DNA from: Bacteroidales bacterium UBA2030
Lineage (GTDB): Bacteria; Bacteroidota; Bacteroidia; Bacteroidales; TTA-H9
Direction: 5' to 3'
Assembly (NCBI GenBank): GCA_002332755.1
Contig: DDBO01000044.1
Coordinates: 1-38,618 of the forward strand
DNA length: 38,618 nt
In this document: in pieces, positions 24,440 through 33,761 of the stretch
How the letters are laid out: every line of letters starts with the position of its first letter
Position numbering within the stretch: the first letter of the stretch is position 1
Notes under the pieces: generated by a model
Seen by the model: the letters and a program-made list of their open reading frames with translations, nothing else
What the model was told of the DNA's origin: nothing
Databases searched by the model: none
Program-made: the position numbers and the translations under genes

Positions 24440-26253
24440 AGCAGGTTGGCGTTTGACATTTTTTCGAGCAGTTCAGTGCGTTTGACTTCTCCGGTAAGAT
24501 ATTGCTCCATCATAAGTGAAGCGATGGGTACTGCCCAGGTAGCTCCGAATCCGGCATTTTCTACAACTACCGCGATGGCAATGGTTGGTTTTTGTGCCGG
24601 GGCAAAGGCAATAAAAAGGCTATGGTCTTTGCCGTGTGGATTTTGCACGGTACCTGTTTTACCGCAGGCTTCAATGTTTTCCAACCGATACCAGCGGGCC
24701 GTTCCCGAAGCGCCCTGAAAAACTTCATACATCCCTTCAATAATAGTTTCGAAATGCCTGGGGTCGATGGAAGATTGCTTGCGGGGCCATTTGGTAGGCA
24801 CTCCATTAATTTTTCGAACCACATGGGGCGGGAAGTAATACCCACGATTGGCTATTACTGCAGCCTGATTGGCAAGCTGCAAGGGTGTTACAAGAATTTC
24901 CCCTTGGCCAATAGAAAGCGAACGAATGGTCAGTGAGTTCCATCCTTTGGGGCCAAAATAACGGTCGTAATAGTTACTGGAAGGGATATTTCCTTTAGCC
25001 TGATTTGGAATATCCGATTCAAAGGCCTGCCCAAAACCCAGGCTCATCACATGATTACGCCATATATTGTATCCTTTGTGAATATCCCCCTCGCTGGTTT
25101 TTTGTAGTGTGGTTCGAAACACTCCCCAAAAGTAGGGATTGCAGGATTGTTCGATAGCCCCGATGAGTTCGAGAGGAGAATAATGGCTATGGCTGCATGC
25201 TATAGGCACACTCCCTTTCCCCTGACACGAAAAACGACTATCACGGGTTATTGCACTAGTTTGCAGCCCAACCAGTGCATTTATCAGTTTAAAAGTACTT
25301 CCAGGAGAATAGGTTGCTTGAATAGCTCTATTGAAAAGAGGTTTCAAAGGATCCCGGCTCAACTTATTAAAATTAGCACCTCTTACCCGACCCACCAATA
25401 AATTCGGATCGTAAGCGGGTGATGAGACAATTGCCAGGATTTCTCCCGTAGCCGGCTCCAGCGCCACAATACTCCCTCTTTTATTCTGCATGAGCTTTTC
25501 TCCCAGCAGTTGAAGGTCGAGGTCAATACTTGTTTCAAGATCCAACCCTGGTTTTTGGGGCTTGTCGTATTTCCCATTCTCAAAACTGCCTTTCTCGCGA
25601 TTGAAGACGTCAACCAGAACGATTTTTTCGCCTTTCACTCCTCTGAGCTGAGTTTCATAAAATTTCTCAAGCCCGCTCTTTCCGATATAATCTCCCATTT
25701 TGTAGTAAGGGTCGGCAGCTATTTCACCAGGGTTTACCTCACCTACATAACCAAGGGTATGAGCGGCAACAGGAAAGGGATATTTTCTCAAAGTCCTGTT
25801 TTGCACGTAAAAACCTTGAAATTTATACATTTTTTCCTGGAGGAAGCCATAAGTCTCTTTGTCGATTTGCTCGACAAAGGGCGATGCTTTATATCGGCTG
25901 AAATCTTTGGCCTTCTTCATGCGGGCCTCAAAAGTTTTACGATCAATATCGAGGAGTCGGCAAAGCTCGGCTGTATCAAGGTTTTGCACCTGACGGGGTA
26001 TTACCATCAGGTCGTAGGCCTCTTCGTTGGCCACCAATTTGCGCCCCTTACGATCCAATATAAGCCCACGGGCGGGATAAATGGTCACTACGCGTCTTAC
26101 GTTGCTGTCAGAGAGGATTTTGTATTTATCGCTGACTACCTGCATAAAGAAAATTTTCAGCAGGTAAATGGCAGCCACAACAACAACAATGCCCGAGAGG
26201 ACATACCTACGCTGGGCAAATTTACGTTGCTGAGAAAGTTGGGTCACCGGCAT
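24436..26253 (-). CDS. mrdA: Penicillin-binding protein 2 (elongation transpeptidase)
   Basis: PBP2 cross-links peptidoglycan during cell elongation with RodA. The 605-residue protein has an N-terminal membrane anchor (about 18-40), the dimerisation/pedestal region beginning YPARGLILDRKG (59-70), and a C-terminal transpeptidase domain. The three active-site motifs are intact: STFK (Ser319, Lys322), SCN (370-372) and KTG (532-534). The linker GKSGLEKFYE near 191-200 is typical. mreC and mreD, the usual upstream partners, are absent here; a ROK kinase lies upstream instead. No sign of resistance-type changes can be judged from sequence alone. Confidence 0.96.
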   Translation of the reverse strand: MPVTQLSQQRKFAQRRYVLSGIVVVVAAIYLLKIFFMQVVSDKYKILSDSNVRRVVTIYPARGLILDRKGRKLVANEEAYDLMVIPRQVQNLDTAELCRLLDIDRKTFEARMKKAKDFSRYKASPFVEQIDKETYGFLQEKMYKFQGFYVQNRTLRKYPFPVAAHTLGYVGEVNPGEIAADPYYKMGDYIGKSGLEKFYETQLRGVKGEKIVLVDVFNREKGSFENGKYDKPQKPGLDLETSIDLDLQLLGEKLMQNKRGSIVALEPATGEILAIVSSPAYDPNLLVGRVRGANFNKLSRDPLKPLFNRAIQATYSPGSTFKLINALVGLQTSAITRDSRFSCQGKGSVPIACSHSHYSPLELIGAIEQSCNPYFWGVFRTTLQKTSEGDIHKGYNIWRNHVMSLGFGQAFESDIPNQAKGNIPSSNYYDRYFGPKGWNSLTIRSLSIGQGEILVTPLQLANQAAVIANRGYYFPPHVVRKINGVPTKWPRKQSSIDPRHFETIIEGMYEVFQGASGTARWYRLENIEACGKTGTVQNPHGKDHSLFIAFAPAQKPTIAIAVVVENAGFGATWAVPIASLMMEQYLTGEVKRTELLEKMSNANLL

Positions 26254-26304
26254 GATGCAAAGTTACACCCTTGGTTGAATAAAACTCAGGGTTGGGCTCA
26301 CAAA

Positions 26305-27414
26305 TCAATTGGTTTGGTCTAAAACGTTGAGGGCATAGTTGTAAGCACCCAAGGCCACAGCCCTCGAAGTTCCCAGGCGGGTAATACCCACTCCTGAGCG
26401 ATGCTCTGCATCGTAAACAAGTGTACGGTTACTGAAAGGCACCTTAATTTCACGATAATTACCCTGGATGAATTTCTTTTTCTCCAAAGCATCTTCCAGG
26501 TTATATACTTTAATCTCAAGGCGGTCGGTAGTTTTACCGTTGAAGGTAACAAAAGCCTGATTCATTTCTTCCACCAGACGGTCGAGGAAAACAGGCCATG
26601 CTCCTGATAACCCACCGCCAATCACCACTAATCCATCGATAAGGGTTAGTGCATCGGCTATAGCATTACCTGCAACCACAGCCATTTCATCAAAAGCTTT
26701 TATTGCTGCCATGGCATCTCCGGGTTTTTCGCCTGTAGCTATTTTAAAAATTTCGCGAGGCTCTGGAGACATTTCAAAAGGGATATTAGCGTAATTGGCA
26801 TACACCCGGCGAACTCCTCTGATGCTGACACTTTCTTCAACACTCATGTTGCGATAGAGCTTATTGCTGATACGGTTGATTTCGCCTCCGGCAGAATTAT
26901 CACCCAGTAACAGCTTACCCCTTAACACAATGCCAGCGCCAAAACCAGTGCCAAACGTCACTCCCAGTAGGTTATGGTAGCGTTTTGGGCTGCCCGATTC
27001 CTCCAACCAACGATTCACCTCAGGCAAAAAACCGGATATTGCTTCTCCGTAGGCAAACAAGTCTCCATCGTTGTTAATAAATACCGGCAAACCAAAAACA
27101 TCCTGAAGGTAATCACCCAGTGCAACCCCTCCTCTGAATACTGGCAGATTGACCAAATCGCCGATGATACCTTTTTCGTAGTCGGCAGGACCGGGAAAAC
27201 TAAAACTAATGGCAACAGGTGCTTCCTTCAGCTGTTCCCTTACCTGTTCAAATCCTCTGCGAATGTTGTTTAAAACCCCTTCGAGGGTCTCTGCATAAGC
27301 AGGAATGGAGAATGGATGAATAATTTCCTGCTCGGCCTGCACAGCACTAAACACAAAATTAGTTCCACCGGCATCTAATGTCATTACGATCCGCTCGTCA
27401 TTCTCGTACCGCAT
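26305..27414 (-). CDS. ROK-family sugar kinase-like protein
   Basis: ROK kinases phosphorylate hexoses or amino sugars such as glucose, fructose or N-acetylmannosamine. The 369-residue protein has the N-terminal phosphate loop LDAGGTNFVFSAVQ (13-26), SFSFPGPADYEKG, the sugar-binding segment INNDGDLFAYGEA, GVTFGTGFGAGIVLRGKL, and the adenosine loop VIGGGLSGAW. The usual zinc-binding cysteine cluster after the GGEI motif is absent: the stretch reads AGGEINRISNKL and then serine-valine-rich sequence. This is either a zinc-free subfamily or a changed specificity. No DNA-binding helix-turn-helix domain precedes it, so it is not a ROK repressor. It is 51 bases upstream of mrdA and may share its transcript. 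Confidence 0.85.
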   Translation of the reverse strand: MRYENDERIVMTLDAGGTNFVFSAVQAEQEIIHPFSIPAYAETLEGVLNNIRRGFEQVREQLKEAPVAISFSFPGPADYEKGIIGDLVNLPVFRGGVALGDYLQDVFGLPVFINNDGDLFAYGEAISGFLPEVNRWLEESGSPKRYHNLLGVTFGTGFGAGIVLRGKLLLGDNSAGGEINRISNKLYRNMSVEESVSIRGVRRVYANYANIPFEMSPEPREIFKIATGEKPGDAMAAIKAFDEMAVVAGNAIADALTLIDGLVVIGGGLSGAWPVFLDRLVEEMNQAFVTFNGKTTDRLEIKVYNLEDALEKKKFIQGNYREIKVPFSNRTLVYDAEHRSGVGITRLGTSRAVALGAYNYALNVLDQTN

Positions 27415-27467
27415 CTCCCTTGTTATTTTTCTAGTGCAAAGAAACCAAAATATCTCTAAAAAATTGG

Positions 27468-27475
27468 TAATTTTG
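27468..27475 (+). promoter_or_regulatory. Possible -7 box for the S46 peptidase
   Basis: TAATTTTG matches TAnnTTTG and lies 64 bases before the ATG. No TTTG at the normal upstream distance. The region is AT-rich, so a chance match is possible. Confidence 0.35.
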
Positions 27476-27539
27476 AACCCACTTATTGTAATTTTTTACA
27501 CTAACTCAAAAAATCAAACCTTAAATTTTATTTCTTATT

Positions 27540-29777
27540 ATGCTTAACAAATTTATTACCAGATTTTTATTAATCACGTTAATCCTGGTGGGTAGCCTGA
27601 AATCACAGTCCCATCCACTGGCACTTCCTGATGAGGGGATGTGGTTGCCCATGTTTGTAGACCGCCTCTACTATACTGATTTACAGAAGAAAGGATTAAG
27701 ACTTACCCCCGAAGAGCTTTACAGCATTAACCACTCCAGCCTGAAAGATGCGGTAGTAGGGCTTGCTGCAGGCAGCCAACCCGAAGGCTATTTTTGTACA
27801 GGGGAAATTGTCTCCGAGCAAGGTTTGGTGTTCACCAACCATCATTGTGGATACAGTTATATCCAGGAGCACAGCACGCTGGAAAACGACATACTTACTA
27901 ACGGATTCTGGGCAATGAGCTTTGAGGAAGAATTGCCCAATCCAGGACTAACCGCAAGTATCTTGGTACGTATGGAGGATGTTACCCGTCGTGTCCTCGA
28001 AAACGTAACTCCCGATATGGATGAAGATGCCCGCGAAGAAGCCATTAGCAAAGCTTCAGAAGAAATTAAAAAGGAGGCTTCGGAAAACGGGAAATACAAC
28101 TGCACGGTTAAATCTTTTTTTTATGGGAACGAGTACTACCTGTTCGTTTATGAGACATATCTCGATGTCAGGCTGGTAGGAACTCCTCCCAACTCGATTG
28201 GAAAATTTGGAGGGGATACCGATAACTGGATGTGGCCACGCCATACCGGTGACTTTTCTATTTTCAGGATTTATACGGCACCCGATGGTTCACCAGCCCC
28301 CTATAGTAAGGACAATGGTCCTCTGAAGCCTCGCCATTTCTTGCCAATTTCCATCAAAGGCGTACAGAAGGGTGACTATGCAATGATATGGGGCTTTCCA
28401 GGCAGCACCGACCGTTTTATGACCTCATGGGGCGTTGAGCAGGCCATCAACGAAACCAATCCCACAGTTGTAAAAATCCGCGACCTGAAACTCAAAATAA
28501 TGAAAGAAGACATGGATGCGGATCCGCGAATCAACCTGATGTATGCTGCCAAATATGCTCAAACAAGCAATTACTGGAAGTATTTTATTGGACAAACCCG
28601 GGGCTTAAAACGCCTCAATGTGGCTGAAAAGAAAAGAGAAATCGAAGACCAGTTCCTGAAATGGGCAGCCCAGGATCCTGAACGTCAGGCTAAATATGGA
28701 GATGCCTTGGATCTTATCCGTCAGGGCATGCGACAGCAAGCGCCCTACGCTGTACCACAAACCTATTTAATGGAAGCTGTATTCCAGGGTCCCGAGATAA
28801 TTCTCTTTGCCATGCGTTCCTCCGGTCTCCTCGATTTATTAACTAAGGCCGATAAAGCTAAAGGAGCCGAAAAGGAAGAAATAAATAAAAAAATTACCGC
28901 CACACTTGATAGAATTCAAAAACGAGCTGCCGACTTTTATAAAGACTACAACCCTGCAACGGATAAAAAACTCTTTGCTGCCCTCATGCAACTGTACTAC
29001 CAAAATGTTGGCCCGGAATATCGGCCCGACATTTTCCAGCCGCTTGAAAAGAAATATAAAGGAGACTTCAACCGCTGGGCTGAGGATTTATTCGAAAAGA
29101 GCATATTTGCTTCACAGGAAAAGCTCAACCAATTCCTGGCCAAACCTTCCCTTAAAAAGCTCGAAAAAGATCCTGCACTCAAGATTGCAATAGAAGTGAG
29201 GACTTATTACATGAACCTCATAGGACAAAATACTGAGGCAGAAAAAATTGTCAACAAAGGGTACAGGCTTTTTGTAGACGGTTTAAGGCAGATGAACCCA
29301 AATAAATTTTATGCCCCCGATGCCAACAGCACCCTCCGTATGACTTATGGCAGCGTACTCGACTATTATCCGGCTGATGCTGTCCACTACGACCTTATGA
29401 CTACTCTTACCGGCGTGATGGAGAAGGAAGACCCCTCTAACCCTGAATTTGTTGTAGATCCCAAACTCAAAGAATTATATGAGAAAAAGGACTTTGGCCG
29501 GTATGGTGTAGAAATCAATGGCCGGAAAGACATCATAACGTGTTTTCTTTCAAATACAGATATTACGGGAGGTAATTCCGGCAGCCCGATCATGAACGCC
29601 GATGGTCATCTCATCGGGCTTGCCTTCGATGGCAACTGGGAAGCCATGAGTGGAGATATAGCCTTCGAACCCAACCTGCAGCGCACCATTTCGGTGGATA
29701 TCCGTTATGTGCTCTTCATTATTGAGAAATTAGGCAATTGCACTCGTCTGATTGATGAATTGAAAATCATAGAATAA
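27540..29777 (+). CDS. S46-family dipeptidyl-peptidase (DPP7-like)
   Basis: S46 enzymes are periplasmic or surface serine exopeptidases that remove dipeptides from imported peptides. The 745-residue protein has a signal peptide (about residues 1-24) and the split trypsin-like fold: the histidine motif FTNHHCGYSYIQEHS (99-112), the aspartate motif RHTGDFSIFR (Asp238), and the catalytic serine in GGNSGSP (Ser680). The residue 18 places after the serine is Gly698; in characterised members glycine there marks DPP7 (hydrophobic or broad specificity), and arginine marks DPP11 (acidic). So this is predicted to be DPP7-type. It has a strong downstream terminator and stands alone. Together with the secreted C1B aminopeptidase it fits peptide scavenging. 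Confidence 0.94.
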   Translation: MLNKFITRFLLITLILVGSLKSQSHPLALPDEGMWLPMFVDRLYYTDLQKKGLRLTPEELYSINHSSLKDAVVGLAAGSQPEGYFCTGEIVSEQGLVFTNHHCGYSYIQEHSTLENDILTNGFWAMSFEEELPNPGLTASILVRMEDVTRRVLENVTPDMDEDAREEAISKASEEIKKEASENGKYNCTVKSFFYGNEYYLFVYETYLDVRLVGTPPNSIGKFGGDTDNWMWPRHTGDFSIFRIYTAPDGSPAPYSKDNGPLKPRHFLPISIKGVQKGDYAMIWGFPGSTDRFMTSWGVEQAINETNPTVVKIRDLKLKIMKEDMDADPRINLMYAAKYAQTSNYWKYFIGQTRGLKRLNVAEKKREIEDQFLKWAAQDPERQAKYGDALDLIRQGMRQQAPYAVPQTYLMEAVFQGPEIILFAMRSSGLLDLLTKADKAKGAEKEEINKKITATLDRIQKRAADFYKDYNPATDKKLFAALMQLYYQNVGPEYRPDIFQPLEKKYKGDFNRWAEDLFEKSIFASQEKLNQFLAKPSLKKLEKDPALKIAIEVRTYYMNLIGQNTEAEKIVNKGYRLFVDGLRQMNPNKFYAPDANSTLRMTYGSVLDYYPADAVHYDLMTTLTGVMEKEDPSNPEFVVDPKLKELYEKKDFGRYGVEINGRKDIITCFLSNTDITGGNSGSPIMNADGHLIGLAFDGNWEAMSGDIAFEPNLQRTISVDIRYVLFIIEKLGNCTRLIDELKIIE

Positions 29778-29797
29778 ACTCAGGATAACAACAATGC

Positions 29798-29836
29798 AAG
29801 AGGCTACTGATTTCATCCGGTAGCCTCTTTTCTTTT
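29798..29836 (+). terminator. Rho-independent terminator after the S46 peptidase
   Basis: AAGAGGCTAC (29798-29807) pairs perfectly with GTAGCCTCTT (29820-29829) around a 12-base loop, and TTCTTTT follows. It begins 20 bases past the stop codon. Confidence 0.92.
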
Positions 29837-29924
29837 GCCATTTTTGAAATTCAAAAATCCACCAGGCCCTTGCAATCATTGAAAGCATAATCCAAAATTA
29901 AAACACTCCCAGCATCCCTACCTA

Positions 29925-29955
29925 TTTGGGCAGGCCCCGAGTATTGCTATCTTTG
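29925..29955 (+). promoter_or_regulatory. Strong Bacteroidota promoter for the YfhO gene
   Basis: TTTG at 29925-29928, a 19-base spacer, and TATCTTTG at 29948-29955 match the phylum consensus at both elements and the spacing. Transcription would begin near 29962, leaving a leader of about 26 bases before the ATG. This is the clearest promoter in the window. Confidence 0.75.
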
Positions 29956-29987
29956 CAGACTTATGCTAATAACCTAATCATCAGAAT

Positions 29988-32456
29988 ATGAACAGGCAAT
30001 TACTTTCCAGGCTTGGCCCATATGCAGCAGCAATTATTATTTTCCTGCTGGCCACTTTCCTACTCTTTACACCTCTGTTTCAGGGACAGCAATTAATTCA
30101 AAGTGACATAACCAACTTTAAGGGTATGTCAAAAGAGATTCAGGATTATAGAGAAAAAACCGGAAAAGAAGCTTTGTGGACAAACAGCATGTTTGGAGGA
30201 ATGCCTGCATACCAGATATCAGTAAAATATAAGGCCAACCTCATGGCTTATATTGATAAAATATTCCGTCTTGGGCTTCCCCGTCCAGCGGATTACGTTT
30301 TCCTGTATTTCCTTGGATTTTTCTTTTTATTGGTGATAATAGGAATAAATCCCTGGCTGGCCATTGTTGGAGCATTGGCTTATGGTTTTTCAACTTATTT
30401 TATAATTATTCTTGAAGCGGGGCATAACACCAAGGCGCATGCGATTGCTTATATGGCGCCTCTGTTGGGAAGCATATTGCTTACCCTTCGAGGTCGCTGG
30501 ATTACCGGGGGTATCCTCACTGCACTTTTTGCAGCCCTCGAGATTTACACCAACCATTTACAAATCACCTATTATTTCCTGCTTACTGTACTTATTTTAT
30601 GGATTGGATTACTGGTTGCGGCCATCAGGCAAAAACAAGTCCTTTCCTTTGCCAAAGCCAGTAGTGTTCTTTTATTGGCAGCCCTGCTGGCCATATTGCC
30701 CAATATTACCAACCTCTGGACCACCTTTGAATACAGCAAAGAAACCACTCGCGGCAAAACCGAACTCAGCCACAAACAAGAGATACAGACTTCGGGACTC
30801 GACAAAGAATACGCAACCCAGTGGAGCTATGGTGTTGCTGAATCGTGGTCGCTGATGATTCCAAACGTAAAAGGCGGGGCAACCGATTACCTCGGCAAAA
30901 GCGAAAAAGCACTCGAAAAAGCCGATCCGGCTATGCGCAAAACCCTGGCACAGTGGAATCATTATTGGGGAGACCAACCTTTCACTTCAGGCCCAGTTTA
31001 TGTAGGAGCCTTAATCGTATTCCTTTTTGTCTTGGGGCTTTTCCTTGTTAAAAGCTCGCTCAAATGGAGCTTACTGGTAGCCACAATACTTTCTATCCTG
31101 CTGGCATGGGGGCGTAACTTCATGCCTCTCACCGATTTCTTTCTCGACCATTTTCCCCTTTACAACAAATTCCGTGCGGTATCGATGATTTTGGTGATTG
31201 CCGAGCTTACCATGCCTCTACTGGCCATTCTGGCGCTCTGGAAAACACTAAACAATCGTCCCCAATCGGTCGACGATAAAAAACAATTCCGCAACTATTT
31301 AGGTATAGCCTACGCCCTTACAGGTGGGCTGAGTCTGCTTTTTTACCTGATGCCTGGCACCTTCTTCAGCTTTTTATCCGCCCAAGAGGTTCAACAATTC
31401 GATGAGTTCAGAAAACAAGGAACTGACCCTGTCCAGCTCAATGCATTCATTAACAGCCTTGAAGAGACCCGTAAGGCCATCTTTAAAGCCGATGCCATTC
31501 GTAGTTTCTTTTTTATAACCATTGGTGCCCTTCTTATTTATTTCTATGCATTGGGTCGTAAGGTCAATAAAGGTATTCTTATAGCTGGATTGGGAATCCT
31601 CGTATTTGTAGACCTTTTCTTTGTAAACAAACGCTATATCAACGAATCGAACTTCGAAAGTCCTCGTCGCATTGAATCCTTCTTTGCACCAACCGAAGCC
31701 GATAAATTCATTTTAAAGGATACAGACCCCCATTTCAGGGTAATGAATCTTACGACAAATACTTTCAACGATGCCCGAACCTCCTATTACCATAAGTCTA
31801 TTGGTGGTTATCATGGAGCAAAACTCAAACGCTACCAGGAACTCATTGAACACCAGATAGCCAAGAATAACATGCAGGTTCTGAATATGCTCAATGCGAA
31901 ATATTTCATTCTCAAAGGCAAGGACAATCAGCCGGTGGTTCAAATCAACATGGATGCTTTAGGTAATGCATGGTTTGTAGCTGGATACAGGCTTGTAAAC
32001 AATGCAGACGAGGAAATGGAAGCCCTCAGCAATTTCTTACCTGCCGAGACCGCTATTATCGATAAACGGTTCGCTTCAAACCTGCAGGGTGTAAGCATTA
32101 CACACGACACTACGGCCCAAATACACCTCACGGAATATCAGCCCAATAAACTGGTTTACGAGTACGTAGCGTCAAAGCCCCAGTTAGCCGTTTTCAGCGA
32201 AATATATTATCCACATGGCTGGCAGGCTTATATCGACGGGCAACCGGTTGCTCATTTCAGAGCCAACTATGTCCTTCGTGCCATGGTAGTACCCGAAGGC
32301 AAACATAAAATCGAGTTCCGGTTCGAGCCAAAATCATATTACGTGGGTGAAAAAATAGCTTTGGCGGGATCGCTGCTTTTGATCTTCTTATTTATAGGAA
32401 TGTTGGCTTTTGAAATCAGGAAGAACTTTTTTACCCCAAAAGAAAAGAAATCCTGA
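29988..32456 (+). CDS. YfhO-family multispanning membrane protein
   Basis: YfhO proteins are GT-C-like membrane proteins; in Firmicutes one is implicated in adding sugars to teichoic acid. The exact role in Bacteroidota is unknown. The 822-residue protein has a first hydrophobic segment at about 14-32, about a dozen segments in all, a loop with WTNSMFGGMPAYQ (about 60-72) typical of the family, a large extracytoplasmic domain in the second half (about 555-790), and a last membrane segment near 795-812 followed by a basic tail. The C-terminal domain has the NANDEEM-like and YYPHGWQAYIDGQPV pattern common to YfhO homologues. A GT4 glycosyltransferase follows 3 bases later, suggesting a joint role in glycan modification. 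Confidence 0.88.
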   Translation: MNRQLLSRLGPYAAAIIIFLLATFLLFTPLFQGQQLIQSDITNFKGMSKEIQDYREKTGKEALWTNSMFGGMPAYQISVKYKANLMAYIDKIFRLGLPRPADYVFLYFLGFFFLLVIIGINPWLAIVGALAYGFSTYFIIILEAGHNTKAHAIAYMAPLLGSILLTLRGRWITGGILTALFAALEIYTNHLQITYYFLLTVLILWIGLLVAAIRQKQVLSFAKASSVLLLAALLAILPNITNLWTTFEYSKETTRGKTELSHKQEIQTSGLDKEYATQWSYGVAESWSLMIPNVKGGATDYLGKSEKALEKADPAMRKTLAQWNHYWGDQPFTSGPVYVGALIVFLFVLGLFLVKSSLKWSLLVATILSILLAWGRNFMPLTDFFLDHFPLYNKFRAVSMILVIAELTMPLLAILALWKTLNNRPQSVDDKKQFRNYLGIAYALTGGLSLLFYLMPGTFFSFLSAQEVQQFDEFRKQGTDPVQLNAFINSLEETRKAIFKADAIRSFFFITIGALLIYFYALGRKVNKGILIAGLGILVFVDLFFVNKRYINESNFESPRRIESFFAPTEADKFILKDTDPHFRVMNLTTNTFNDARTSYYHKSIGGYHGAKLKRYQELIEHQIAKNNMQVLNMLNAKYFILKGKDNQPVVQINMDALGNAWFVAGYRLVNNADEEMEALSNFLPAETAIIDKRFASNLQGVSITHDTTAQIHLTEYQPNKLVYEYVASKPQLAVFSEIYYPHGWQAYIDGQPVAHFRANYVLRAMVVPEGKHKIEFRFEPKSYYVGEKIALAGSLLLIFLFIGMLAFEIRKNFFTPKEKKS

Positions 32457-32459
32457 ACT

Positions 32460-33758
32460 ATGGAGCGGGTGCTGATGATTTCGTATTACTGGCCGCCAAG
32501 CGGTGGGCCCGGAGTCCAGCGTCCGCTTAAATTTGTTAAATACCTTCCGGCAGAAGGTTTTGACCCTGTAGTTATCACGGTTGACCCTGAAAAGGCTTAC
32601 TATCCCTTACTGGATGAAAGTCTTCAGGAAGATGTGCCTTCTCAGATTAAGGTGTATCGTACGCCCACCTTCGAGCCTTTTGGAATATACGAAAAACTGA
32701 CCGGGCGAAACAAAATGCCCAAACCGGGTTTTGCAGGTGAAGGAAAACCCGGCAAATGGGAAGCCATGGCACGTTTCATCAGAGGCAACCTTTTCGTGCC
32801 CGACCCTCGTAAAGGCTGGAATCGATTTCTTATAAAACAGGCACTTCAGGTAATCGAAGAAAGAAGACCAGCAGCCATCATCACCTCCTCACCGCCCCAC
32901 AGCACACAATTGGCAGGTCTCAAGCTCAAAAGGCTTACACATATTCCCTGGATTGCCGATATGCGCGACCCTTGGACTGATATCTATTATTACAAGGAGT
33001 TTCGCCACCTACCCTGGGTTAAAAAGAAAGATGCCACTTACGAACGTCAGGTTCTTGAAGAGGCCGATGCCATAGTGGTTGTAAGTGAAGCCATAAAAAG
33101 GCTTTTTCTTTCAAAATCGCCTTCTATTACACCGGAAAAAATTCATGTTATTCCGAATGGTTTCGACCCTTCCGATTTTCCGGAAGCTCCTTGTATTGAA
33201 AATTCTGAGCCCTTTACTATTGTCTATACCGGCACCCTTTCGCCCGATTACCCGATAGACTCATTGGCTGAAGCCATATACAGGCTTAAAGAAAATAATA
33301 ACCTTAAAGATATTCGATTGCATATTATTGGTAAAGCTTCACCCCAGATTCATGAATCATTTCATCGTCGAGGAATAGAACATCAATTAATACTAACCGG
33401 CTATAAACCACATACAGAAGCCATCAAACATATGCAATGTGCCGATGCACTGCTGTTAGTAATACCCGATGTATCCAACAACGAAGGAATTCTCACCGGC
33501 AAATTATTTGAATATCTGGCCACAGGAGTTCCCATTCTGGGATTAGGCCCCGTGAATGGCGATGCTGCAAACATTTTAGAAAAGGCAGGTACAGGAAATA
33601 TGTTTGCCTACAACGATGTCACATCAATTACAAACTGGTTATTCAAAACAATTCAAAGCCGAAAGCTGCTTGAGCGCAGGCCCTCAGCTGCAGCCATGGA
33701 ATACTCCCGTCAGGCTCTCACCGGACGGCTGGCTGAAATCATTCGCTCTTTAAATTAA
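32460..33758 (+). CDS. Glycosyltransferase family 4 protein
   Basis: This GT-B-fold enzyme transfers a sugar from a nucleotide donor to a glycan or lipid. The 432-residue protein has the N-terminal acceptor-domain start ISYYWPPSGGPGVQRPLKF, a middle DMRDPWTD motif, the donor-domain start FTIVYTGTLSPDYPIDSLAEAI, and the C-terminal EGILTGKLFEYLATGVPILGLGP signature containing the conserved glutamates of retaining GT4 enzymes. No membrane segment is visible. It is translationally linked to the YfhO gene (3-base gap) and ends 3 bases from a convergent gene. Sugar and acceptor are unknown. Confidence 0.9.
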   Translation: MERVLMISYYWPPSGGPGVQRPLKFVKYLPAEGFDPVVITVDPEKAYYPLLDESLQEDVPSQIKVYRTPTFEPFGIYEKLTGRNKMPKPGFAGEGKPGKWEAMARFIRGNLFVPDPRKGWNRFLIKQALQVIEERRPAAIITSSPPHSTQLAGLKLKRLTHIPWIADMRDPWTDIYYYKEFRHLPWVKKKDATYERQVLEEADAIVVVSEAIKRLFLSKSPSITPEKIHVIPNGFDPSDFPEAPCIENSEPFTIVYTGTLSPDYPIDSLAEAIYRLKENNNLKDIRLHIIGKASPQIHESFHRRGIEHQLILTGYKPHTEAIKHMQCADALLLVIPDVSNNEGILTGKLFEYLATGVPILGLGPVNGDAANILEKAGTGNMFAYNDVTSITNWLFKTIQSRKLLERRPSAAAMEYSRQALTGRLAEIIRSLN

Positions 33759-33761
33759 GCA

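Noticed and set aside
25510..26322. Forward-strand open frame of 270 codons
   Set aside because: Antisense to mrdA, which has all PBP2 motifs; no recognisable domain or start signal on the forward strand.
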